A DNA stretch of 32,704 nucleotides, from assembly GCA_023957775.1 (NCBI GenBank), contig JAMLGR010000023.1, positions 1 through 32,704 on the forward strand, given 5' to 3'. This DNA is from Fimbriimonadaceae bacterium. Its GTDB lineage: Bacteria; Armatimonadota; Fimbriimonadia; Fimbriimonadales; Fimbriimonadaceae. A program made the position numbers and the translations under genes. Positions 22,600 through 30,493 of the stretch are shown one piece after another. Below the pieces are notes generated by a model. That model ran no database searches. It was not told the DNA's origin and saw nothing but the letters and a program-made list of their open reading frames with translations. Each line of letters begins with the position of its first letter. The stretch's first letter is position 1.

Positions 22600-23527
22600 A
22601 TCCCGTCGCTCGGGGCTTCCCCAGTTCTTCGCGGCGCTGGGCGTGCTCGTGCTGCTCAACGTCGGCCTCGGGTACCTGCCGCTCCCGGGCGACGCCGTCG
22701 TCTTCGTCGAGGTGCTGGTGGGCATCGTGTTCATCGCGCTGCCGATCCTGGGCCTGTTTCGCGCCGCGGACCACCCGTGGACGCCTCGGCTGGCGGGGAC
22801 CTTCATCGTCCTCGGGCTGGCGCTTCATCTGGGGCTTGGAGCGTTGGCGCGGGGAGGCGCACTGGGCGTGGGCCTGGCGCCCGCGATCGCGCTGGCCCTC
22901 TCGCAAGCGGGCCTCGTCCTGTGGAGCGCGGGACTCGGCGCGCTTCTGGCAACGATCCTCAAGGACAAGAACCTCCTCCTCCCGGTCTCGCTGTTTCTCG
23001 CCGCGTTCGACCTGTTCTTGGTCTTGACGCCCATGGGATTCACCCAGAAGCTCATGCAGGCGCAGCCGGAGCTGCTGCCGTCGATCGGATTCGCCATTCC
23101 CAAGATCCAGGAGAATCCCGCCTACGGCCCCGTCGCGGCCACGGCCTACGTCGGGCCGGCGGACCTGCTCTTCATGGGCATGTTCTTCGTGGCGTTGTTC
23201 CGCTTCCAGATGCGGGCGGCAGAGACGTTTCGGTGGCTGATCCCCACGCTGCTGGTCTACATGGGCATCGTGCTGTTCGCCGGGCCGCTTCCGGCCCTGG
23301 TGCCGATCGGTCTCTGCATCCTGATCGTGAACTGGAAGGAGTTCAAACTCAACCGGGAGGAGTGGGTGTCGACCGGCATCGTCGCGGCGATCGGCGCCGC
23401 GATCGTCATCTGGGGGGCGACGCAGCAGCCAGCGCGGCCTGCTGGGCCTTCGCCGCAGGCGATCGTCCCAGGGTATCCAGCACCTCCAGGCTCGCTTGGG
23501 CCAAGAGCTGAAGGTCCACCCCGGTAG
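22586..23527 (+). CDS. Polytopic membrane protein, unknown
   Basis: About 313 residues and seven or eight membrane segments, for example FFAALGVLVLLNVGLGYLPL, VVFVEVLVGIVFIALPILGL and LLFMGMFFVALFRF. I do not know the family. TTG at 22586 has GGAG at 7 nt and starts the conserved-looking part. The gene is translationally coupled to the glycosyltransferase, so it may help in lipid or glycan handling. The last ~40 codons (Pro/Ala/Gly-rich) overlap the 3' end of the convergent HMG-CoA-lyase-family gene by 122 nt; the true end may have been extended by loss of an earlier stop. Confidence 0.75.
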   Translation: MSSPESRRSGLPQFFAALGVLVLLNVGLGYLPLPGDAVVFVEVLVGIVFIALPILGLFRAADHPWTPRLAGTFIVLGLALHLGLGALARGGALGVGLAPAIALALSQAGLVLWSAGLGALLATILKDKNLLLPVSLFLAAFDLFLVLTPMGFTQKLMQAQPELLPSIGFAIPKIQENPAYGPVAATAYVGPADLLFMGMFFVALFRFQMRAAETFRWLIPTLLVYMGIVLFAGPLPALVPIGLCILIVNWKEFKLNREEWVSTGIVAAIGAAIVIWGATQQPARPAGPSPQAIVPGYPAPPGSLGPRAEGPPR

Positions 23528-24305
23528 CAATGCCGCTGCGCTCGAGGAAGTAAACGAGGTCCTCGGTGGCGAGGTTTCCACCCGCCCCGGGGGCGTACGG
23601 GCAACCTCCCAGACCGCCCGCGCTCGCGTCGAATGCGCGAACCCCCGACTCGAGCGCCTCGGCGACGTTGGCTACGGCCGTCCCGCGCGTGTCGTGGAAG
23701 TGGTAGGCGATCTTGTCGATCCCGATCTCCGCCGATACGGCCTGGGTCAAAACGCGCACCTCGGCGGGAACGGCCACGCCGATGGTGTCGCCGAGGCTGA
23801 CCTCGTCGCACCCCAGGTCGAGGAGCGCGCGGGCCACCCGAACGGTCGCGCCAGGCTCGACGCGGCCCGCGTACGGACACTCGAAGGCCGTGCTGACGTA
23901 GCCCCGCACCCACCCATCGGGAACCGCCTGCCGAAACTTGGGGACCAGTTCGCGAAAGGCGTCGAGGGAGCCTGCGATCGTCGTGTTGATGTTCCGCTCG
24001 GTGAACGCCTCGCTCGCCGCCGTGAACACGGCAATGGCCCGCACCCCGCACGCCAGCGCCCGTTCGAGCCCCTTGGCGTTGGGAACGAGCGCCGAGCAGC
24101 GGGGCCCGTTCGGAAGCTGCGGCCAGAGATCGGCGGCATCCGCCAACTGGGGAACCCATTTGGGAGAGACGAAGCTGGTCGCCTCGATCTCCTGCAGGCC
24201 GCTCGCCGCCAGGCGCTCGATGAACCGCCGTTTGACCGGCGTGGGGATCGGCGTCGCCTCGTTCTGGAGGCCGTCGCGAGGGCCAACCTCGAGGATGCGG
24301 ATCAA
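23406..24305 (-). CDS. HMG-CoA lyase family protein
   Basis: 299 residues of the HMGL-like TIM barrel. It probably cleaves 3-hydroxy-3-methylglutaryl-CoA to acetyl-CoA and acetoacetate, the last step of leucine breakdown. Start motif LEVGPRDGLQNE and the metal-ligand His in AYHFHDTRGTAVAN are visible. The signature with the catalytic Cys is GLGGCPYAPGAGGNLATEDL. TTG 24305 overlaps the TGA of the biotin-carrier gene as TTGA. The location after a biotin carrier and an E2 fits leucine or similar catabolism. The C-terminal 40 codons overlap the convergent membrane protein. Confidence 0.9.
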   Translation of the reverse strand: MIRILEVGPRDGLQNEATPIPTPVKRRFIERLAASGLQEIEATSFVSPKWVPQLADAADLWPQLPNGPRCSALVPNAKGLERALACGVRAIAVFTAASEAFTERNINTTIAGSLDAFRELVPKFRQAVPDGWVRGYVSTAFECPYAGRVEPGATVRVARALLDLGCDEVSLGDTIGVAVPAEVRVLTQAVSAEIGIDKIAYHFHDTRGTAVANVAEALESGVRAFDASAGGLGGCPYAPGAGGNLATEDLVYFLERSGIATGVDLQLLAQASLEVLDTLGRSPAAKAQQAALAAASPPR

Positions 24306-24742
24306 GCGGTCGGCGCCTCCTCGACCAACACGAGCAACGCCCCCTCGGCCACCTGTTCGCCGGCCGCGACCGCCAGCTTCGCGACTACGCCGTCGAACGG
24401 CGCCGCGTACGTCTGCTGCGTCTTCATCGCTTCGAGGACCAGCAGGCGCTGCCCCTTCGCAACTTGCTCGTCCTGCCGCACGAAGACCTCGACCACCTGC
24501 CCAGGCATCGGGGCGTGCATCTCGCCGCTCGCGTGCTGGAGCGCCTGCCGCGCGCGGCTGGGTTTCTCGACGAGGAACTGCCTTCCCCGAAAGCTGACGT
24601 GGACCGAGTCGCCCACGCGCACCGACGCGGCGGTGAACGTTCCTTCGGGGGTCGGCACGATCCAGCGATCGCCCAGGCGCCGGGGGGGTGTGGCGGGACG
24701 GTTGGGCAACTCGACCTCGACCCCGTTGACGAGCCGCTTCAC
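24302..24742 (-). CDS. Biotin carboxyl carrier (biotinyl-domain) protein
   Basis: 146 residues. The C-terminal 75 form a biotinyl domain with the attachment motif EAMKTQQ (biotin on Lys; EAMKM is the usual form) and flanking GQVVEVFVRQDEQVAKGQ. The N-terminal part (VPTPEGTFTAASVRVGDSVHVSFRG) looks like the acyl-CoA carboxylase BT-type linker domain. It should carry carboxybiotin for a carboxylase of the methylcrotonyl-, propionyl- or pyruvate-type. The catalytic subunits are not in the window. GTG 24742 overlaps the upstream stop as GTGA. Confidence 0.85.
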   Translation of the reverse strand: MKRLVNGVEVELPNRPATPPRRLGDRWIVPTPEGTFTAASVRVGDSVHVSFRGRQFLVEKPSRARQALQHASGEMHAPMPGQVVEVFVRQDEQVAKGQRLLVLEAMKTQQTYAAPFDGVVAKLAVAAGEQVAEGALLVLVEEAPTA

Positions 24743-25464
24743 AACGCCCCCACGGGGCCCTGCCGCGTCGCACGGAACCGGCGCGCCGCGTCTACGAAAC
24801 TGGCGAAAAGCCGCTGGGTGGCAGGGTCTTCCGGCGTACGCTCCGGGTGCCATTGGACGCCGACCAGCCACGGCCGATCGTCCGCCTCGATCGCCTCGAC
24901 CACGCCGTCCTCCGCGCGGGCGACGACGCGAAGACCCGCGCCGGGATCGCCGCACGCCTGGTGGTGGAAGCTCAACCCCGTCACGTGCTCGACCCGGACG
25001 ATGCTGTGGAGGAGCGAGTCCGTTTCGATGGGGCAAGTGCCGGGGTTTCCGCCCGCGTGACCCTCGTGCCCAACGAGATCCGGGATGTGCTGGACGATTC
25101 CGCCTCCGCGAACGACGTTGAGGAATTGGCACCCGTAACAGATGCCGAGGATCGGCACTTCGGCGGCGAGCGCGTGGAAGAGCGCCTTCTCGCCGGCGAA
25201 CCGGGCGGGGTCCTGCAGTTCGGCCTTCGGGTGCGTGGGTTGCCCGAATTCGCGCCCGTCGATGTCGTAGCCGCCGGGGATCAGCCAGCCGTCGAGCAGG
25301 GGAGCGATCTCGGCCATCTCGGCCTGCGGCGGAATCAAGAGGGGCACGCCCCCCGCGGCCGCCACGCGCTCGGCGTAGTTCCAGTTCAGGGACAACGTGC
25401 CGCGCGAACGGCCGTTCTCCGGTTCGTGGCGACACTCGACCGTGATCCCGATGATCGGCTTCAT
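24739..25464 (-). CDS. Class I glutamine amidotransferase-like hydrolase (peptidase C26)
   Basis: 241 residues of the gamma-glutamyl hydrolase/PuuD-like C26 family. Nucleophile C109 is in GICYGCQF, and the His-Glu pair is in VQWHPER. WLIPGGYDIDG is the usual oxyanion-strand motif. PuuD cleaves gamma-glutamyl-GABA in putrescine breakdown; the natural substrate here is not known. ATG 25464 starts 2 nt after the E2 stop, with no Shine-Dalgarno, so translation probably depends on coupling. A link to the speDE polyamine genes at 5 kb is tempting but not shown. Confidence 0.88.
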   Translation of the reverse strand: MKPIIGITVECRHEPENGRSRGTLSLNWNYAERVAAAGGVPLLIPPQAEMAEIAPLLDGWLIPGGYDIDGREFGQPTHPKAELQDPARFAGEKALFHALAAEVPILGICYGCQFLNVVRGGGIVQHIPDLVGHEGHAGGNPGTCPIETDSLLHSIVRVEHVTGLSFHHQACGDPGAGLRVVARAEDGVVEAIEADDRPWLVGVQWHPERTPEDPATQRLFASFVDAARRFRATRQGPVGAL

Positions 25465-25466
25465 CG

Positions 25467-26663
25467 TCACAAGGAGATCAGGGCGTCGATGGTCTCGACG
25501 TTCGTGCGAACCTCGTTCAGGAACTCCGCGCCGCCAACCCCGTTGATCAGCCGGTGGTCGATCGTGAGCCCCAGGTTCACCAGCCTCTTGAGGCGGATCT
25601 CCTCGGTCTCCGAGTCGAGTCCGTTGTAGCTCTCGCCAAGGAACAGGGTCGCCACGCCGGGCGGGACGACGACCGGCACCGCCTCGCGGATGTTGTGGGC
25701 CTGCATGTTGGTGAGGCTGATCGTGACGCCCTCGTGCGCCTGGTCGTGGCCATTGCGCGCCTCGGCGATCCGCTCGCGGCACGTGGTGGCGAACGTCTTC
25801 CAGTCCAAGGTGTCGGCGTCCTCGACGACGGCCAGGACCAGCTCGTCGCCGGGAAGGGCGACGGCGATCCCCAGCGACGCGTGGTCGTACGTACGGATCA
25901 CGGAATCCCCGACCATGGTCGAGCGGAACTTCGGGTGGTTCGCCAAGGCCTTGGCGACGGCGAACGCGAAGATGGTGAAGGTGGACGGCTGGAAGTCGGA
26001 ACCGCTCTGCTTGATGCGCGCCCGAAGCCGCTCCACCGGCCCCCAGTTGGCGGCGACCGTCATCGTGCCCGGCACGACCAGCTGCGCCCCACGGACGAGG
26101 CGGGAGGAGAGCAGGCGTTGCTTGCCGCCCATCTCGACCTCGGTGAACGGCCCGGCCGCCGAGGTCGCCGCAGGCTTGGCGGCCGTCCCTCCGGCGCCAA
26201 GATACGCGTCGATGTCCTCGGGCATCAGCTTCGATCCGGCGACGGGAACGGCGGCCAGGTCGGCCTCGCTGAGGCCCTTCTCTTTGGCGTAGGCCCTCGT
26301 GCGGGGCGGAATCGTCAGGTTGCGTCCCGCCGCGCCGTCCGAAGCGGCCTTGCGCGGGGCGGATTGGGTTTCGGAAGATCCGGCGTCCGGGGAGCCGTGG
26401 CCCGCCACCGCTTCGGTCCCTTCGGCGACCTCCATCGTCGCCACCTCTCCTCCGATGGGCAGGATCGCGTCGACTTCTGCCAGCCAGTTGACGAGCGTGC
26501 CCTCGTAGGGAGACTCGACGTCCATGACGGCCTTGTCGGTCTCCATCTGGTAGATGGGCTCGTCGCGCTTGACGGCATCGCCGGGCTGCTTGAGGACGGC
26601 GACCAGGCGGGCCTCCTGGAGGCCTTCGCCGATCTGGGGAATTCGAACGGAGATGGTCGGCAT
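25467..26663 (-). CDS. 2-oxoacid dehydrogenase E2 (lipoyl acyltransferase) with Asn in the active-site motif
   Basis: 398 residues. Lipoyl domain with the attachment motif METDKAVMDVESP (residues ~41-53), a Pro/Ala/Thr linker, and peripheral-subunit-binding domain IPPRTRAYAKEKGLSEADLA. The catalytic domain ends in LTIDHRLINGVGGAEFL. The E2 family normally has HXXXDG; here H370 is kept but residue 374 is Asn (AAC, 25544-25542) instead of Asp. This Asp helps the trimer-active site, so the acyltransfer may be altered. It could be a pyruvate-, branched-chain- or acetoin-type E2; E1 and E3 are not here. Divergent from rplK. Confidence 0.88.
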   Translation of the reverse strand: MPTISVRIPQIGEGLQEARLVAVLKQPGDAVKRDEPIYQMETDKAVMDVESPYEGTLVNWLAEVDAILPIGGEVATMEVAEGTEAVAGHGSPDAGSSETQSAPRKAASDGAAGRNLTIPPRTRAYAKEKGLSEADLAAVPVAGSKLMPEDIDAYLGAGGTAAKPAATSAAGPFTEVEMGGKQRLLSSRLVRGAQLVVPGTMTVAANWGPVERLRARIKQSGSDFQPSTFTIFAFAVAKALANHPKFRSTMVGDSVIRTYDHASLGIAVALPGDELVLAVVEDADTLDWKTFATTCRERIAEARNGHDQAHEGVTISLTNMQAHNIREAVPVVVPPGVATLFLGESYNGLDSETEEIRLKRLVNLGLTIDHRLINGVGGAEFLNEVRTNVETIDALISL

Positions 26664-26797
26664 ACGCTCCTAGTTTGACACGGCGGAACGCGGCGCGTGC
26701 AGGAGTGCCGCCTCAACCGAGGTATCCTATCGTGCTGTGGTTCGAGATGACGCTTCCCCCTCTCTGCGAACCGACACACCGCAACCAGGATTAGAAC

Positions 26798-27223
26798 ATG
26801 GCTAAGAAGATCACCAGCGTCATCAAGCTCAACATCGCCGCCGGCAAAGGAACCCCGGCGCCCCCCGTAGGCCCCGCGCTGGGCCAGGCGGGCATCAACA
26901 TGATGGAGTTCCTCAAGAAGTTCAACGAGATGACCGCCCAGCAGATGGGCTTCACCCTCCCCGTCGAGATCAGCGTTTACGAGGACCGTTCGTTCACGTT
27001 CATCGTGAAGCAGCCTCTCACGACCGACCTGATCAAGCGTGCCGCAGGCATTGAAAAGGGCGCCGGCAACCCCAAGATGGAGACCGTCGCCACCCTCACG
27101 CGGGACAAGCTGCGCGAGGTGGCCAAACTCAAGATGGCCGACCTCAACACGACCGACGAGGAGATGGCGATGCGCATCGTGGCGGGCGCCGCCCGATCGA
27201 TGGGTGTGAAGATCCAGCAGTAG
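26798..27223 (+). CDS. rplK: 50S ribosomal protein L11
   Basis: 141 residues and a full match to L11: [38 protein letters not shown], then [19 protein letters not shown] and the C-terminal rRNA-binding domain. L11 with rRNA helices H43/44 forms the GTPase-associated centre. AGGA lies 7 nt before ATG. It is unusual here: rplA normally follows, and nusG and secE normally precede, but none of these is next to it. A small hairpin (gttccg/cggaac at 27230-27244) follows the stop. Confidence 0.97.
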   Translation: MAKKITSVIKLNIAAGKGTPAPPVGPALGQAGINMMEFLKKFNEMTAQQMGFTLPVEISVYEDRSFTFIVKQPLTTDLIKRAAGIEKGAGNPKMETVATLTRDKLREVAKLKMADLNTTDEEMAMRIVAGAARSMGVKIQQ

Positions 27224-27325
27224 CCTCGCGTTCCGCTTCGGAACACCCGATACGAAAAGCGTCCGTCGAGGCCGTAACGGATCGGACCGGTCACCCGTCC
27301 TACGAGTACTGATTCGATTGACGGA

Positions 27326-27922
27326 TTGAAGATGATGCGTGTTTGGACCTTGATTCTAGGCTTGGCGGTCGGTGTCGCCCTGGTTTCCGCCAGGGTTGGC
27401 GACGGCCCGGGCACGGAGTCCCATCTGCCCTCGCAGGCAGCAGCCGACCTGTTGCGCGACGCAACGGGCGCCGATGGGGCGTTCCTTGCCGCCGGCCTTG
27501 TCAAGGACACCTTCCAGCAGGACAACCTGGCGTCCCTGCTTCAGTACCCGACGGACCAGGTCGTTCTGGTTCAACTGACGGGCGCCCAGATTCGCCAGGC
27601 GTTCGAACGCACGCTGTCCCTGTACCCGCTTCCCAACACGAGCTTCCTTCAAATCTCCGGGTTTGAAGTAGAGTTCTCCAAGACCGCCGATGCGGGAAGC
27701 CGAGTCACGTCCGTCACCGCTTCGGGCTCGAAGCTCGAAGACGAGAAGACGTATTCGGTTGCCATGCCGTCCTCGCTTGGTCGCGGGGGTCTGGGGTACT
27801 TCAAAATATGGGACAAGTCCAAGATTACGAAGACGTTCGAGAACATGACGGTCGAAAGCGTGCTCAAAGGCAAGCGGTACGTCGAAACCGAGCCACGGTG
27901 GGTCGGCTCCTCGCCCTTCTAG
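27326..27922 (+). CDS. Free-standing 5'-nucleotidase C-terminal domain protein, secreted
   Basis: About 198 residues. After a signal peptide (VWTLILGLAVGVALVSA) the protein is only the C-terminal (nucleotide-recognition) domain of UshA/5'-nucleotidases: DGAFLAAGLVKDTF, YPTDQVVLVQLTGAQIRQAFERT, FLQISGFEVEFSKT, EDEKTYSVAMPSSLGRGGLG. The metallophosphoesterase domain that normally precedes it is missing, so catalysis by itself is not expected. It might bind a nucleotide or sugar phosphate. TTG 27326 gives the longest frame; ATG 27332 and 27335 are equally possible since no clear ribosome site exists. The 3' end overlaps the M28 gene by 25 nt. Confidence 0.78.
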   Translation: MKMMRVWTLILGLAVGVALVSARVGDGPGTESHLPSQAAADLLRDATGADGAFLAAGLVKDTFQQDNLASLLQYPTDQVVLVQLTGAQIRQAFERTLSLYPLPNTSFLQISGFEVEFSKTADAGSRVTSVTASGSKLEDEKTYSVAMPSSLGRGGLGYFKIWDKSKITKTFENMTVESVLKGKRYVETEPRWVGSSPF

Positions 27923-28815
27923 CGGGCGCCTCCCTCGCCACTTCGGCGTGCGCGCCTCCCTCCCCGCTGGAGTTCGACTCCGCCAAAGCGTGGTCCCACC
28001 TGATCAAGCAGTGCGACTTCGGGCCCCGCGTTCCCGGTACGGACGCCCACCTCAAAGCGCGCGACTACATCCAAGAGGCGATGAAGCAGTCGTGCGACAA
28101 CGTCCGCCTTCAAGAGTTCACCCACATCTGGTCGCAGACGAACAAGAAGGTCACGATGTGGAACATCCTCGGCGACCAGAACTGGAAGGACGCCAAGACG
28201 AGGGTCGTGCTGGTCGCCCACTGGGATTCGCGACCCTACGCCGACCAGGACCCCGGGAGCGCCAACCGATCCAAGCCCGTGCTGGGCGCGAACGATGGCG
28301 CCAGCGGCGTGGCCGTCCTGCTCGAGCTCATGCGCGTCCTGAAGGGCCGGCACCCCGATCTGGGCATCCTGTACCTCATGACCGATGGCGAGGATCTCGG
28401 TCCGGGCCTCGACGAGATGTTCCTCGGCGCCAGCGCGTTCATGAAGAGCCTTCCCGACCCGCGTCCGGAATACGGGATTCTGATCGACATGGTCGGCGTG
28501 AAGAACGTGCGCATCCCGATGGAGATGAACAGCTTCGGCTACGCGGAATCGCTCCTGCGAGATTTCTACGCGCACGCCCAGAAGATCGCGCCGCGGACGT
28601 TCCCGATGGTGTACGGACAGTTGATCGAAGACGACCACATTCCGATGAACAAGGCCGGGCTGCCGACGATCGACCTCATCGACTTCAACCACCTCGACCA
28701 CTGGCACACCGTCACGGACACCCCCGAGAACTGTTCGCCCGAGTCTCTGAGGGCCGTGGGGCAGACGCTCGAGAGCTGGCTGACCCAAGATCCTCCGTAC
28801 CGCTTCAAGCGGTAG
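27898..28815 (+). CDS. M28-family peptidase lipoprotein (glutaminyl cyclase-like)
   Basis: 305 residues. GTG 27898 opens a lipoprotein signal (GRLLALLAGASLATSAC, Cys in the lipobox), overlapping the gene before it. The M28 domain has VLVAHWDSRPYADQDPG, LGANDGASGVAVLLEL, MTDGEDLGPG, GILIDMVG and DFNHLDHWHTVTDTPENC, which supply the zinc ligands His/Asp/Glu. The HWDSRP..D pattern is closer to glutaminyl-peptide cyclotransferases and their M28 relatives than to aminopeptidases. It is either a secreted aminopeptidase or a glutaminyl cyclase. Confidence 0.87.
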   Translation: MGRLLALLAGASLATSACAPPSPLEFDSAKAWSHLIKQCDFGPRVPGTDAHLKARDYIQEAMKQSCDNVRLQEFTHIWSQTNKKVTMWNILGDQNWKDAKTRVVLVAHWDSRPYADQDPGSANRSKPVLGANDGASGVAVLLELMRVLKGRHPDLGILYLMTDGEDLGPGLDEMFLGASAFMKSLPDPRPEYGILIDMVGVKNVRIPMEMNSFGYAESLLRDFYAHAQKIAPRTFPMVYGQLIEDDHIPMNKAGLPTIDLIDFNHLDHWHTVTDTPENCSPESLRAVGQTLESWLTQDPPYRFKR

Positions 28816-28886
28816 GCTAACAGAGCGTCCAAAGTTTCACGCAGAGGGCGCAAAGTGGACTCTCTTTGACACCCAAGATCTAGAAC

Positions 28887-29564
28887 ATGCTCACTCCCTT
28901 TGACTGGCAAGAAGCGATCGGACACCGCGCCCAATTCGTCGAGGCTCGCCTCGAGTCGGGATCGCCCGTGCTCGCAGCGTCCCTGAACGAGGGCGTCTTG
29001 ATGCTCACCTACCGTCGCCAGGCGCGCAAGATCTACGAGATCTACGACCGGCTCGCATACGGCGCCATCGGCCAACAAAGCGACGTCGAGAACCTGCGGA
29101 TGGGCGCCATCGAGTTCGCTCACATGGAGGGATACAACCGCTCCACCCGCGACGTCACGATCCAGCGCGTCGTCACCGCGCTCAGCTCCCCGCTCAAGAA
29201 GACGTTCTCGGACTTCTCCTCGGCGCCCGTCGTCGCACGCTCCTTCTTCGCGCAGGTGTGCGAGTCGATTCCCGGCGATCGCTACTACATCGTGGATTAC
29301 GACGGGGACTACCAGGAGCGGACGCACTACGGGTTCGTCGCGGGCTCGAATCACGGAGCAGAGCGGATCAACAAGCAGATGAAGGCCCTGCGCTTTCGAC
29401 AGATGGGCGTCGAAGAGGCGCGCGAGGCCCTCCGCAACGCCTGGGCCCTTGGGATGGAGGATGGCGAGCGCTCGGTGAAAGAGCTCACGCGGGGCCTCAC
29501 CGAAGAGGTGGTCCTGCTCGAAAGGAACCCCAAAGGCGCCAACCGCTTCCGCATCGAGTTCTAA
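28887..29564 (+). CDS. 20S proteasome alpha-like subunit
   Basis: 225 residues that follow the actinobacterial proteasome alpha (PrcA) pattern throughout. WQEAIGHRAQFVEARLESGSPV is the N-terminal gate helix region. GVLMLTYR...RKIYEIYDRLAYGAIGQQSDVENLRMGAIEFAHMEGY matches the strand-turn and YDRLxxAxxG core, and YYIVDYDGDYQERTHYGFVAGS the following sheet. There is no processed N-terminal Thr, so it should be the non-catalytic ring subunit, as alpha is. Beta, ATPase (Mpa/ARC) and Pup genes are not seen here. It starts at ATG 28887 with little ribosome site, and the APH-type kinase gene follows 12 nt after it. Confidence 0.8.
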   Translation: MLTPFDWQEAIGHRAQFVEARLESGSPVLAASLNEGVLMLTYRRQARKIYEIYDRLAYGAIGQQSDVENLRMGAIEFAHMEGYNRSTRDVTIQRVVTALSSPLKKTFSDFSSAPVVARSFFAQVCESIPGDRYYIVDYDGDYQERTHYGFVAGSNHGAERINKQMKALRFRQMGVEEAREALRNAWALGMEDGERSVKELTRGLTEEVVLLERNPKGANRFRIEF

Positions 29565-29576
29565 GGCCCGCTTGCC

Positions 29577-30473
29577 ATGCCCTATTCCCCGGACTTGATC
29601 CGCACCCTGGCGAGGCGGCACGGGATCGAGGGCGAACCGGCGCTTCTTCCGTCGGGCGGCATGGTCAACGAGGCGTGGCTTGTGGGAGACGCGCACGTGC
29701 TGCGCATCGCCGTGGCCGAAGGGTGCGATGACGAGGCGGCCCGCGAAGAGGCCGTCATGCCCTTGGTTCTGGAGGCGGGCATCTGCGCGCCGAGGCTCGT
29801 CGGCTGCGACCTGAAGGTCGAGCACGCGCCGCGCCCGTACACGATTTGGGAACGCGCATCCGGCGTCCTCCTCGGTTACTGCAAGGACGATCCGCGAAGT
29901 TATCAACCCGCATTCACCGAAATCGGGCGACAAATCGCACGGCTCGGCCGAATCCTCCCGCCCCCCGACGTGCTCCCCCATCTGCGCCGCTGCAAACGTG
30001 GCGACCCGCGCCAATCGCTGCGGCGCGCCGTGGCGCGCGACCGGATCGGCTCGCGAGACGCCGACGAAATCGGTCGTTGGATCGAGGCCGTGCAACCGCA
30101 ACTCGGGCGGTGCAGGCGGCGCGTCCTCCTGCACCAGGACATTCACCCCTGGAACGTGTTCGTCGACCCCGAGACGCGCCAACTGACCGCGCTCATCGAT
30201 TGGGGGGACGCCGCGATCGGCGATCCCGCCTTCGAGTTCGCATCCATGCCCGTCTTCGCGTTGCCCGCCATGCTCGAGGGCTACCGCGCCGAGGGAGGTG
30301 CGCCGGACAAGGGCTTCGTCGCCCGGGCCCTTTGGAACGGCCTTTCCCTTGCCCTTTGGGAGATCCGCGAACTCGATCCCGAACTCTACGACCCTCGCTG
30401 GTGGCGTTTCGGACCCGATGGGTGGCCAAAGCTGCGCGAGACGATGTCCGAACTCTTCGGTATTGGTTTCTAG
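29577..30473 (+). CDS. Aminoglycoside phosphotransferase-type kinase
   Basis: 298 residues with the APH/choline kinase fold. N-lobe: PSGGMVNEAWLVGDAHVLRIAV. Catalytic loop: LHQDIHPWNVFVD, which is H-x-D-x-x-x-x-N. The Mg-binding Asp of the activation segment is in LIDWGDAAIGDP. It phosphorylates a small hydroxylated or amino compound, and there is no sign of an antibiotic-resistance context (no mobile element, normal composition). A second long frame overlaps it, but this frame carries the motifs. Confidence 0.85.
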   Translation: MPYSPDLIRTLARRHGIEGEPALLPSGGMVNEAWLVGDAHVLRIAVAEGCDDEAAREEAVMPLVLEAGICAPRLVGCDLKVEHAPRPYTIWERASGVLLGYCKDDPRSYQPAFTEIGRQIARLGRILPPPDVLPHLRRCKRGDPRQSLRRAVARDRIGSRDADEIGRWIEAVQPQLGRCRRRVLLHQDIHPWNVFVDPETRQLTALIDWGDAAIGDPAFEFASMPVFALPAMLEGYRAEGGAPDKGFVARALWNGLSLALWEIRELDPELYDPRWWRFGPDGWPKLRETMSELFGIGF

Positions 30474-30493
30474 ACGCAGGTAGCCTTCCCAGG

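Noticed and set aside
26675-26728. TTGACA (26675) and TATCCT (26723) as an rplK promoter
   Set aside because: They are 42 nt apart, far from the 16-18 nt needed; no usable pair was found.
29846-30493. Long frame upstream of ATG 30494 continuing into the secreted protein
   Set aside because: It lies under the APH-type kinase gene in another frame and has a composition typical of a shadow frame; the signal peptide begins at 30494.
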